This document shows positions 1 through 5,317 of a stretch of 5,317 bases of DNA, piece by piece. Within the stretch, counting starts at the first letter, position 1. The number at the start of each line of letters is the position of its first letter. Source of the stretch: JAQGMO01 sp050954505. GTDB lineage: Bacteria; Pseudomonadota; Gammaproteobacteria; Burkholderiales; Burkholderiaceae_D. The stretch covers positions 1-5,317 of the forward strand of contig JBPBPY010000408.1 of NCBI GenBank assembly GCA_050954505.1, read 5' to 3'. Under the pieces are notes generated by a model. That model was not told the DNA's origin, made no database searches, and was given only the letters and a program-made list of their open reading frames with translations. A program made the translations under genes and the position numbers.

Positions 1-707
1 AACAATGCATTGAAGATGGCATCGGGCTTGCTGTCAGCCAGCGCCTGGGTCACGGTGCCGGCATCGATCTTGCCCAGGGGCGGCGCCTGCTCGGCGACGA
101 ATTCCACACCGGGCTGGGCTGCCTTCATCATCTGCTTGAAACTTGCGGCAGCCGACTGTCCATACTCGTAATTCGGATACACGATGGCCCAGCGCTTTTT
201 ATTGAGCTTGACCGCTTCCTGGACCAGCGAGGCGACGATCATCGACGTCGATGGCCGCAGGCGATAGGTGTACCTGTTGCCGTTTTGCCAGATGATCTTG
301 TCGGTCAGCGGTTCGGCAGCAAGGAAAAAGATCCTGCGCTGTTTTGCATAGTCTGTCAGCGCCAGGCCGGTATTGGAAAGAAAGCCGCCAAACAGCAGGC
401 TGACCTGCTCGCGCGCCACCAATTCTTCGGCCACCCGCACGGTATCGCCGGGATTGCCATTGTCGTCGCGTGAAATCACTTCAAGCTTGCGGCCCAGCAC
501 GCCGCCGCCGGCATTGATTTCAGCCAGCGCCATTTCCCAGCCATTGCGGTACGGCTCCAGAAATGCCGGCTGCGACTTGTAGCTGTTGATTTCGCCGATC
601 TTGATGGTGGCCTGCGCCATGGCAGACGAGGTCGCCATCGGACCAATGGCGGCGATGGTGGCGATGGCGGCGATGGCAGATTGCAGAAAGCGGCGACGCA
701 GGGTCAT
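1..707 (-). CDS. ABC transporter periplasmic substrate-binding protein, branched-chain amino acid/amide (HAAT) type, partial (C-terminus off the left edge)
   Basis: This is the N-terminal 235 codons of a periplasmic solute receptor that would deliver ligand to an inner-membrane ABC importer. The start ATG at 707-705 opens MTLRRRFLQSA, followed by an Ala/Ile hydrophobic stretch and a likely cleavage after A29-M30-A31. The RRRFLQ segment resembles a Tat motif, though Sec export is equally possible. The mature part begins with IKIGEINSY (about residues 35-43). It continues with features of the type I periplasmic-binding fold (Peripla_BP_6): NAGGGVLGRKLEV, RDDNGNPGD, LLFGGFLSN, FFLAAEPLTDK and WAIVYPNYEYGQSA. 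Family members are about 380-420 aa, so roughly 150-180 residues are missing. AGGAA lies about 10 nt before the start. The gene follows cadA on the same strand after 130 bp and is probably transcribed separately, with transporter genes expected further left. The ligand cannot be read from sequence; related receptors bind branched-chain amino acids, amides or aromatic acids. Confidence 0.9.
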   Translation of the reverse strand, partial: MTLRRRFLQSAIAAIATIAAIGPMATSSAMAQATIKIGEINSYKSQPAFLEPYRNGWEMALAEINAGGGVLGRKLEVISRDDNGNPGDTVRVAEELVAREQVSLLFGGFLSNTGLALTDYAKQRRIFFLAAEPLTDKIIWQNGNRYTYRLRPSTSMIVASLVQEAVKLNKKRWAIVYPNYEYGQSAAASFKQMMKAAQPGVEFVAEQAPPLGKIDAGTVTQALADSKPDAIFNAL

Positions 708-837
708 GGTGAAAGGGTTCCTACAGAAATTGAATATGAAAACCGTGCCGCCGCAGCGATGGGTACAGCGCACCCTTGCCGGCCGGCCGGCCAGCCTGTG
801 ATTCTACCCGCTGCGCCAAGAACCATGGCCGGCGGCG
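708..837. other. Intergenic gap between cadA and the binding-protein gene
   Basis: This 130-bp gap follows the cadA stop and precedes the binding-protein start, both on the minus strand. It holds a self-complementary GGCC tandem at 778-792 but no hairpin followed by a T-run on the minus strand, so I cannot call an intrinsic terminator for cadA. The minus strand has a TAGAAT hexamer (802-807 on the plus strand) with no good -35 partner. A promoter for the downstream gene is therefore plausible but not demonstrated. Confidence 0.5.
778..792. repeat. GGCC tandem palindrome
   Basis: Positions 778-792 are an uninterrupted alternation of CC and GG (GCCGGCCGGCCGGCC), which is self-complementary over its whole length. 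It lies about 45 bp past the cadA stop. It could fold as a short hairpin in RNA but has no U-tract, so it is either a simple-sequence feature or a weak rho-independent-like structure. Confidence 0.6.
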
Positions 838-3456
838 TCATTTGCGCAGCAGGCGCAAGCCGTTGCCTACCACCAGCAGGCTGGCGCCGACATCGGCAAA
901 CACCGCCATCCACAGCGTTGCCGTTCCACTGAGCGCCAGCGTGAAGAACACCAGCTTGATGCCCAGCGCCAGCACGATGTTTTGCCACAGGATGCGTCTG
1001 GTGGCGCGCGCAAGTCCAATGAACGAAGCCAGCTTGTGCAGGTCGTCATCCATCAACGCGACGTCGGCGGTTTCGATTGCAATGTCGCTGCCTGCCGCCC
1101 CCATGGCAAAGCCGATGTCGGCCTGCGCCAGCGCCGGCGCATCATTGATGCCGTCGCCCATCATGCCGACTTTGCCATGACGGGCCTGCAAGGCCCGAAT
1201 CTGGTCGAGTTTGTCTTCCGGCAGCAAATCAGCCAGCACCAGGCCGATGCCGGCCTGGGCGCCGATCGAGGCTGCCGCGGCCTGGTTGTCACCGGTGAGC
1301 ATGACGGTGGCAATGCCCAGGCCATTCAAGCGCGCAATGGCAGCGGCCGCCTGTTCGCGCAATGCATCGGCCAGCGTGATGACGCCAACCACGCGCTGGT
1401 CGATGGCCAGCAGCACGGCGCTGCGTGCCTGCGCACTGGCCTGGTCCAGCATGGACTGGACATCGTGCGTGAGCAGGCCCAGTTCCGTCATCAGGCGCGC
1501 ATTGCCGAGGTGGACGGTCTGGCCGTCCATTTGTGCCCGCAGTCCACGGCCCGGCAGGTTTTCGACCTGCTGCATCGATCGGTAGCTGCGAGCGTGCGGT
1601 CCGGCCTGCACGATTGCCCGGGCCAGCGGATGATCCGACTGTGCATCGAGACTGGCGGCAACGAGGATGATTTCTTCCTGCGTGAAGAGCGCCGCCGCAC
1701 CAGCCAATGCAGCGCTGCTGGCCGTTGCTGCCCGGCCGACTGGTGCTGTCGATCTTTCTGCAGTTGATCCATCTGCAGTTGATCCTTCTGCCGTTGATGT
1801 TGCTGCTGCTGTTGATGCTGCTGCTGTTCTATCCTGCCCGGCGCCGGCCACCAAAACCTCCATTACCTCGGGCTGGCCGCATGTCAGGGTGCCGGTCTTG
1901 TCGAAGGCAATCGCTTTCAAGCCATGGCCGGCTTCGAGGAACTCTCCACCCTTGATCAGAATGCCGCGCCGCGCCGCGGCAGTCAGGCCGCTGACCACCG
2001 TCACCGGTGTGGAAATCACCAGCGCGCAGGGGCAGGCAATAACCAGCATGACCAGCGCCTTGTAAAGCCAGGGAATGAACGGTGCGCCACCGATCAGCGG
2101 CGGCAGCAGTGCCACCAGCACCGCCAGCACTACCACCACCGGCGTGTAACAGCGCGCGAAGGTATCGACAAAGCGCTGCGTCGGTGCACGGCTGCCCTGG
2201 GTCTGCTCGATGGTGCGGGCAATCCTGGCCAGGGTACTGTTGCCGCTGTTGCTGCTGGCTCGCACTTCCAGCACGCCGTCTTCATTGATGGTGCCGGCAT
2301 ACACCGGATCGCCGGGTGTCTTCTCGACCGGCAGGCTTTCGCCCGTGATCGGCGCCTGGTTGACGGTGGAGCTGCCACTTGCCACCACGCCATCCAGCGC
2401 GAAACGCTCGCCGGCACGTACCCGGAACAGGCTGCCGACCTCGAGCTGCGCAACCGGCATCTGCCGCCAGGCACCGGCAGCATCCAAAACCGATGCCGTT
2501 TGCGGTGCCAGCTTGAGCAGTCCCGAAACGGCGTTGCGTGCGCGCTGCAGCGACAAGCCCTCGATAAGTTCGGCCACGGCAAACAGGAACAGCACCATCG
2601 CCGCTTCCGGCAGCTGGCCAATCGCCAAGGCACCAAAAACTGCCAGGCTCATGAGGAAATTGATATTCAGCGTCAGGGTCCGGAGCGCAATCCAGCCTTT
2701 TTTCAAGGTCGACAATCCACCGCTGAAGATGGACACCGCAACCAGCGCCATGACTGCGGGCGAGGCTTCGGCGCCGCTGTACCAGGCCAGAGCTTCGGCA
2801 GCTGCGGCGCTGATGCCGGAGACGACCAGCAGGTATTTCTGCCGCGCCGGCAAGCCGCCAGACCCGGCGCTGTCTTCGGCGGCCATGCCGGCATCGAGCT
2901 GTTGCGCCTGCATACCGATGTCCTTGAGTGCGGCACTGAGCGTTTCAGTCCCTGCAAGCGTGTGCTGCACAGCGAGCAGGCGGCCCATCAGGTTGAAGTC
3001 CAGTGCCACCACGCCGGCAAGCGGTTCAAGTTTGTTGCGGATCAGGGTTTCTTCAACAGGGCAATCCATGTTGGCAATGCGGTATTGCACCATTTGCACG
3101 TTGCCCTGGGCAGGCATCACGGTGGCGTCGCTGCGGGCCGGCGCAACCTTTGCCAGGCTTGGGTCATGCCGGTCGGCATGAGGGTGGTGGTGGATGCCAC
3201 CGGATTGAACCTGGCAGTGCTCGTGGCCATGCGGCTTCTCCTGACTGTCTTCGCGCCCTTGATCGTGGTCGTGGTCGTGGTTGTGACCGTGACCGTGGTC
3301 ATGGTCGTGGTCGTGCTCAAGTTCGCGCACACGCGCATGCGCATGTCCACTGGCGCCAGCAAGGGCATCTCCGGGTGCGACCGCCGGCTGCGGTGCGGCG
3401 GCATGAGCATGTCCGCAGCAAGCCGATTGCCGGCCCTGGCCAATGTTTTCCACCAT
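838..3456 (-). CDS. cadA: Heavy-metal (Cd/Zn/Pb) translocating P1B-type ATPase
   Basis: An 872-aa inner-membrane pump predicted to use ATP to export soft divalent cations (Cd2+, Zn2+, Pb2+). The N-terminus has a CCGHAH motif (13-18) and a His-rich tail (about 21 His in residues 16-97, alternating H-D/H-G at 48-65). A single HMA-like domain follows at about 122-190, where the usual CXXC is MDCPVEE (C132 only). Membrane segments lie near 208-227, 232-250, 265-281, 283-301, 437-456, 463-486, 824-843 and 847-866. Catalytic landmarks are TGES 371-374, the CPC metal site 475-477, DKTGTLT with phospho-Asp519, SDHP 607-610, TGDN 721-724 and GDGIND 767-772. K834 and D855 lie in the last two helices with the spacing known for ZntA. 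Residues about 540-585 are an Ala/Ser/Thr-rich insertion with pentapeptide repeats. The ATG follows GAGGAGAG by 7 nt. The divergent MerR regulator supports the assignment. ZntA or PbrA are alternative names; metal preference is not resolved. Confidence 0.95.
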   Translation of the reverse strand: MVENIGQGRQSACCGHAHAAAPQPAVAPGDALAGASGHAHARVRELEHDHDHDHGHGHNHDHDHDQGREDSQEKPHGHEHCQVQSGGIHHHPHADRHDPSLAKVAPARSDATVMPAQGNVQMVQYRIANMDCPVEETLIRNKLEPLAGVVALDFNLMGRLLAVQHTLAGTETLSAALKDIGMQAQQLDAGMAAEDSAGSGGLPARQKYLLVVSGISAAAAEALAWYSGAEASPAVMALVAVSIFSGGLSTLKKGWIALRTLTLNINFLMSLAVFGALAIGQLPEAAMVLFLFAVAELIEGLSLQRARNAVSGLLKLAPQTASVLDAAGAWRQMPVAQLEVGSLFRVRAGERFALDGVVASGSSTVNQAPITGESLPVEKTPGDPVYAGTINEDGVLEVRASSNSGNSTLARIARTIEQTQGSRAPTQRFVDTFARCYTPVVVVLAVLVALLPPLIGGAPFIPWLYKALVMLVIACPCALVISTPVTVVSGLTAAARRGILIKGGEFLEAGHGLKAIAFDKTGTLTCGQPEVMEVLVAGAGQDRTAAASTAAATSTAEGSTADGSTAERSTAPVGRAATASSAALAGAAALFTQEEIILVAASLDAQSDHPLARAIVQAGPHARSYRSMQQVENLPGRGLRAQMDGQTVHLGNARLMTELGLLTHDVQSMLDQASAQARSAVLLAIDQRVVGVITLADALREQAAAAIARLNGLGIATVMLTGDNQAAAASIGAQAGIGLVLADLLPEDKLDQIRALQARHGKVGMMGDGINDAPALAQADIGFAMGAAGSDIAIETADVALMDDDLHKLASFIGLARATRRILWQNIVLALGIKLVFFTLALSGTATLWMAVFADVGASLLVVGNGLRLLRK
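1741..1797 (-). repeat. 15-bp tandem repeats in cadA encoding STAxG pentapeptides
   Basis: On the plus strand, near-identical 15-bp units start at 1748, 1763 and 1778 (consensus GTTGATCCWTCTGCM), with a degenerate fourth at 1793. In the cadA frame they read STAEG, STADG, STAER and STAP (residues 554-572). CTG/GCA-rich triplet repeats flank them at about 1793-1833. Family knowledge places this between the phosphorylation motif and the nucleotide-binding domain, where most P1B-ATPases have only a short linker. The unit length is a multiple of three, so copy-number change would keep the frame. Confidence 0.85.
3262..3315 (-). repeat. His-Asp/His-Gly codon repeat in the cadA N-terminus
   Basis: The plus strand shows a GTGGTC/GTGACC hexamer run. 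Read as cadA, it encodes nine alternating histidines (residues 48-65), with Asp, Gly or Asn in between. Such His-rich tails are common on zinc- and cadmium-handling transporters and probably bind or buffer metal. At DNA level this is a simple hexanucleotide repeat maintained by the protein sequence. Confidence 0.85.
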
Positions 3457-3463
3457 GACGCAA

Positions 3464-3471
3464 CTCTCCTC
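3464..3471 (-). promoter_or_regulatory. Ribosome binding site of cadA
   Basis: GAGGAGAG on the minus strand lies 7 nt before the ATG at 3456. This strong Shine-Dalgarno match fixes the cadA start and shows that the Cys/His-rich N-terminus is translated. Confidence 0.85.
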
Positions 3472-3489
3472 GATATGACGTATGCTTGC

Positions 3490-3520
3490 ATTGGAAACCC
3501 TGTAGCCACTACGGGGTCAA
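3490..3520 (-). promoter_or_regulatory. MerR-type cadA promoter with 19-bp spacer
   Basis: On the minus strand, -35 TTGACC (3520-3515) and -10 TCCAAT (3495-3490) are separated by 19 bp instead of the usual 17. This overlong spacer is the hallmark of promoters activated by MerR-family proteins, which untwist the spacer when metal is bound. The -10 matches the consensus at four of six positions. The operator palindrome fills the spacer. Confidence 0.85.
3497..3517. promoter_or_regulatory. CadR/PbrR operator palindrome
   Basis: ACCCTGTAG (3497-3505) and CTACGGGGT (3509-3517) are inverted copies with one mismatch, separated by CCA. From memory this closely matches the ACCCTATAGT...ACTACAGGGT type of operator in cad and pbr promoters. 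Its placement within the promoter spacer fits binding by the dimeric regulator encoded next to it. Confidence 0.88.
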
Positions 3521-3528
3521 GCAAATTC

Positions 3529-3533
3529 GGAGG
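3529..3533 (+). promoter_or_regulatory. Ribosome binding site of cadR
   Basis: GGAGG lies 5 nt before the ATG at 3539. It supports the start that gives the standard MerR N-terminus, MRIGELAQRTG. Confidence 0.85.
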
Positions 3534-3538
3534 CTGGC

Positions 3539-3967
3539 ATGCGCATCGGCGAATTGGCACAACGGACTGGCTGCGATAGCGAGACCATTCGTTATTATGA
3601 AAAAATCGGCTTGCTGGCCGCCCCGGCACGCAACGACGCCGGATATCGCGATTATCGGCAGCAGCATCAGGAGACGCTGCAGTTCATCCGTCATGGACGC
3701 TCCCTGCAGATGGGCCTGGCCGACATTCGCACGCTGCTGCAATTCAAGAATGCGCCTGGCGCGCCGTGTGCCGGCGTCAATGCCCTGCTCGACCACCATA
3801 TCGAACAGATCCAGGCTCAGATGTCGGCATTGCGCCAACTCGAACAGCAGCTGACCACCCTGCGCCATCAATGCGCTGCTCCGGAACTGGCCAGTGGCTG
3901 CGGCATCCTGCAAAACCTCGACGATGCAGCACGCAGCGCGCACTGCGTCTGCCATCCCGCCGGCTGA
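3539..3967 (+). CDS. cadR: Cd(II)/Pb(II)-responsive MerR-family transcriptional regulator (CadR/PbrR)
   Basis: A 142-aa cytoplasmic metal sensor that should bind the operator at 3497-3517 and activate cadA when charged with Cd(II), Pb(II) or possibly Zn(II). The N-terminal winged helix-turn-helix has IGELAQRTG (3-11), IRYYEKIGLL (17-26) and GYRDYR (35-40). It is followed by LQFIRHGRSL (47-56) and a long dimerisation helix at about 82-115. Candidate metal ligands are C77, C112 and C121, with C12 near the N-terminus and an HCVCH motif (136-140) at the tail. From memory, the nine-residue spacing of C112 to C121 and the tail CVC resemble PbrR at least as much as CadR, so pbrR is an equally fair name. 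Position 53 is Gly where many relatives have Cys (RHCRS). The length is typical. The gene is divergent from its presumed target, 82 bp away. Confidence 0.93.
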   Translation: MRIGELAQRTGCDSETIRYYEKIGLLAAPARNDAGYRDYRQQHQETLQFIRHGRSLQMGLADIRTLLQFKNAPGAPCAGVNALLDHHIEQIQAQMSALRQLEQQLTTLRHQCAAPELASGCGILQNLDDAARSAHCVCHPAG

Positions 3968-4108
3968 TCGTGCAGGCCTTCTGGTCGCCGATCCCGAGCG
4001 CCTGCGCGCCAGGCGCCGGGCGCCGGGCCCGGGACATCCGCGCTTGGCGATCGTCAAAGCCTGGCTTTCACATCCCACAAGCGGTCAAGCCATGGTGTGC
4101 GCGGCTTG
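3968..4108. other. GC-rich gap between the convergent cadR and LysR genes
   Basis: This 141-bp gap separates two genes that end toward each other. It has overlapping GGCGCC and CCCGGG palindromes at 4012-4033, able to form GGCGC-CGG-GCGCC, and a short perfect inverted repeat AAAGC-CTG-GCTTT at 4056-4068. The latter could act as a weak bidirectional terminator, but its stem is only 5 bp and the T-run three bases, so I do not call one. No gene is visible. Confidence 0.5.
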
Positions 4109-5051
4109 CTAGCCGTCGGCAAAGGTCTTGCCGTCCATGCACAGGCGGGTTTGCTGCATCATCTGCAGCACGGCAGCCGACTGTTCTTCATCACGCACGG
4201 CCTGGTACAGGGGTGCGCTGAGCTTGCCTGCACCGGACAGGCGCAGGTAGCGCACATCATCGAGCACCACATGGCGCATTGAAGCCGGCACGACCGACAC
4301 GCCCAGGCCTGCGGCCACCAGGCTCAAGGCGGCCAGGTTCTTGTGGGTTTCCTGCTCCACGCGCGGGCTGAAACCGGCTGCATTGCATGCGGCAATGATG
4401 GCGTCATACAAACCCGGTCCGGTTGGACGGCGGTTGAAGATGAAGGATTCATCGGCCAATGCCGCCAATGCCACGCTCTTGCGGCGCGCATCCATTGCCA
4501 GCCGGTGGCTGCGCGGCACGGCCAGCACCATTTCCTCGGCCAGTACCGGCGTGATCAGCAAACCGCTGGCGTCGCCCACCGGGCGAGCGGATGAAGGCCA
4601 GGTCGACCTGACGCTGGCGCAGTGCCACCACCAGTTCCGGTGTGCTGCTTTCAACCACCGTCAGTGCGACGTCGGGCGCGCTGGCGCGAAAGGCGCGAAT
4701 TACCGACGGCACCAAAGCATGCAGCGAGGCCGATTCGGTAAAACCCACGGCGATCTTGCCGCGCCGGCCTTGGGAGATCAGCCGCACATCTTCCACCATC
4801 TGGACCATCTGCGCGACCAGGGCATGGGCTTCGCTCAGCAGGGCCTGTCCGCTTTCAGTCAACTCCATGCCGCGCGGCAGGCGTCGAAACAGCGTCACAC
4901 CAAGTTCGTTTTCCAGCAAACGGATCTGCTGGCTCAGCGGTGGCTGCTGTATGCCCAGCCTTTGCGCGGCGCGTGTGAGGTGGCCTTCCTCGGCCACGGC
5001 AATGAAGTAGCGCAGCAAGCGCAGGTCGATGCGCAAGTCCTTGGCTGCCAT
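4109..5051 (-). pseudogene. LysR-family transcriptional regulator, interrupted by a single frameshift
   Basis: The ATG at 5051 opens MAAKDLRIDLRLLRYFIAVA. A LysR helix-turn-helix (about residues 18-60, with TRAAQRLGIQQPPLSQQI and LFRRLPRG) and a linker helix follow. The substrate-binding domain starts normally (GKIAVGFTESASL at 98-110) and runs to LAFIRSP (151-157). There the frame changes at the GGG of 4581-4583: the first frame continues as junk to a stop at 4449 (200 aa). The next frame resumes with PVGDASGLLITPV and runs to TAG at 4111-4109. Removing one base gives a 313-aa protein of normal LysR length with both halves clean. It is therefore a recent lesion, a sequencing error, or less likely a programmed shift. 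The start has only a weak GGGAA 3 nt upstream. The QQPPLSQQI helix resembles aromatic-catabolism-type LysR proteins, but the target and co-inducer are unknown. Confidence 0.85.
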
Positions 5052-5134
5052 ATGTTCCCGATATGCTTGTTGAGGTCTGCATATATTAGACAAAATAACA
5101 CGACAGGCGTACTCTTTTGCCAGGAGCCAGCTGG
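5052..5134. promoter_or_regulatory. AT-richer region upstream of the LysR gene, with inverted repeat
   Basis: This segment is clearly richer in A and T than its surroundings, especially 5079-5100, as expected of a promoter region. It contains an inverted repeat ATATGC (5061-5066) and GCATAT (5079-5084) separated by 12 bp, possibly a LysR-type binding site. TATATT at 5082-5087 could be a -10, but I find no convincing -35 on either strand. LysR genes commonly share such a region with a divergent target. Confidence 0.45.
5061..5084. promoter_or_regulatory. Candidate LysR-type operator (ATATGC-N12-GCATAT)
   Basis: Perfect 6-bp arms with a 12-bp spacer lie 10-33 bp upstream of the LysR start codon. 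Dyads in this position are typical of autoregulatory LysR binding sites. A 6-bp dyad can also arise by chance, and its overlap with the expected leader makes this tentative. Confidence 0.35.
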
Positions 5135-5317
5135 ATGTCCGGAAAACAGTCCAACGCTGTACATGTTGGCGATGGACTGCCGGGCTGGGTGCTGTGGAAC
5201 ACGTCCTCCGGATCTTCCCTGCATGGCTGCTCCAGTCGATCAATCCATCAAGTGCCGGAGGCAGTTGTGCAAATCAAGGTGGCGCAAACAAGTCAACCAG
5301 GCGATGCCGCTGACAGC
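5135..5317 (+). CDS. Possible hypothetical protein, partial (runs off the right edge)
   Basis: An ATG at 5135 opens a frame of 61 codons without a stop to the window end. AGGAG at 5122-5126 lies 8 nt upstream, which is a good ribosome binding site. It begins MSGKQSNAVHVGDGLPGWVL and is Ser/Gly-rich, with no membrane segment or motif I recognise. Third-position GC is near 50%, lower than in the neighbouring genes, which argues against strong coding character. A second plus-strand frame (from about 5168) is also open to the edge. It could be the start of the target gene divergent from the LysR regulator, or simply non-coding sequence. Confidence 0.3.
   Translation, partial: MSGKQSNAVHVGDGLPGWVLWNTSSGSSLHGCSSRSIHQVPEAVVQIKVAQTSQPGDAADS

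Larger units (their letters stand above)
3457..3538. promoter_or_regulatory. Divergent cadA/cadR control region
   Basis: The 82 bp between the two divergent starts hold the whole switch. It contains the cadA promoter with its operator (3490-3520), the cadA ribosome binding site (3464-3471) and the cadR ribosome binding site (3529-3533). The cadA transcript would start near 3483, leaving a leader of about 27 nt. I could not identify a convincing separate promoter for cadR. In this family the regulator usually reads from an overlapping promoter in the same region and is repressed by its own product. Confidence 0.8.

Noticed and set aside
982..1767. 261-codon open frame on the plus strand opposite the cadA 3' half
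   Set aside because: It is antisense to the conserved P and N domains of the ATPase, has no ribosome binding site support and shows no motif.
3262..3315. Hexamer run considered as a possible CRISPR-like or regulatory repeat
   Set aside because: It has no spacers and is in frame, encoding the His-rich tail typical of metal transporters, so protein coding explains it.
1924..3579. 551-codon open frame on the plus strand, antisense to cadA and overlapping the cadR start
   Set aside because: It is the mirror of a real, motif-complete ATPase gene in GC-rich DNA. It runs through the divergent promoter and the cadR start, and its product is low-complexity with no recognisable domain.
4056..4068. 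AAAGC-CTG-GCTTT as an intrinsic terminator
   Set aside because: The stem is only 5 bp with little GC and is followed by just three T, which is too weak to call.
3509..4078. 189-codon minus-strand frame opposite cadR
   Set aside because: It covers the operator and is complementary to a clear MerR-family gene with a strong start signal; no domain is recognisable in it.
4573..4585. Programmed frameshift in the LysR gene
   Set aside because: There is no classical slippery heptamer or downstream pseudoknot visible, and LysR regulators are not known to use recoding; mutation or sequence error is simpler.
5052..5243. N-terminal extension of the LysR protein upstream of 5051
   Set aside because: The frame is open but the extension resembles no LysR protein and crosses the AT-rich promoter region; the ATG at 5051 gives the standard N-terminus.

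Overview
The window reads as a stretch of a high-GC proteobacterial chromosome, most likely a betaproteobacterium of the Burkholderiales. I infer this from protein style (a CadR/PbrR-type MerR regulator, a His-rich Zn/Cd/Pb P1B-ATPase whose metal-binding motif is MDCPVEE, and a HAAT-type solute-binding protein), not from any marker gene. I see no RNA genes, insertion sequences, CRISPR array, origin or attachment sites.

Layout, left to right. (1) Positions 1-707, minus strand: the first 235 codons of a periplasmic branched-chain amino acid/amide-type ABC transporter binding protein, cut off by the left edge. (2) 708-837: a gap with a GGCC-repeat palindrome but no convincing terminator. (3) 838-3456, minus: a complete heavy-metal P1B-ATPase (CadA/ZntA/PbrA type, 872 aa) with a very His-rich N-terminus and an unusual Ser/Thr/Ala repeat insertion. 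(4) 3457-3538: a compact divergent control region. It holds a MerR-type promoter with a 19-bp spacer occupied by a near-perfect palindrome. (5) 3539-3967, plus: the cognate CadR/PbrR-type regulator. (6) 3968-4108: a GC-rich gap between convergent genes. (7) 4109-5051, minus: a LysR-family regulator split by one frameshift at a GC hairpin. (8) 5052-5317: its AT-richer upstream region and, on the plus strand, an open frame with a good ribosome binding site that runs off the right edge and that I do not recognise.

The coherent functional unit is the divergent cadR/cadA pair. In this family the dimeric regulator sits in the overlong spacer of the ATPase promoter. On binding Cd(II), Pb(II) or Zn(II) it distorts the DNA so that RNA polymerase can start, and the ATPase then exports the cation across the inner membrane. 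Every component is visible here: operator, promoter hexamers, strong ribosome binding sites, regulator metal-ligand cysteines, and the ATPase CPC, DKTG and GDGIND motifs. The binding-protein gene and the LysR gene look unrelated to metal resistance. No wholly new system is evident. The most notable items are the pentapeptide-repeat insertion in the ATPase, the frameshifted LysR gene and the unassigned right-edge frame.
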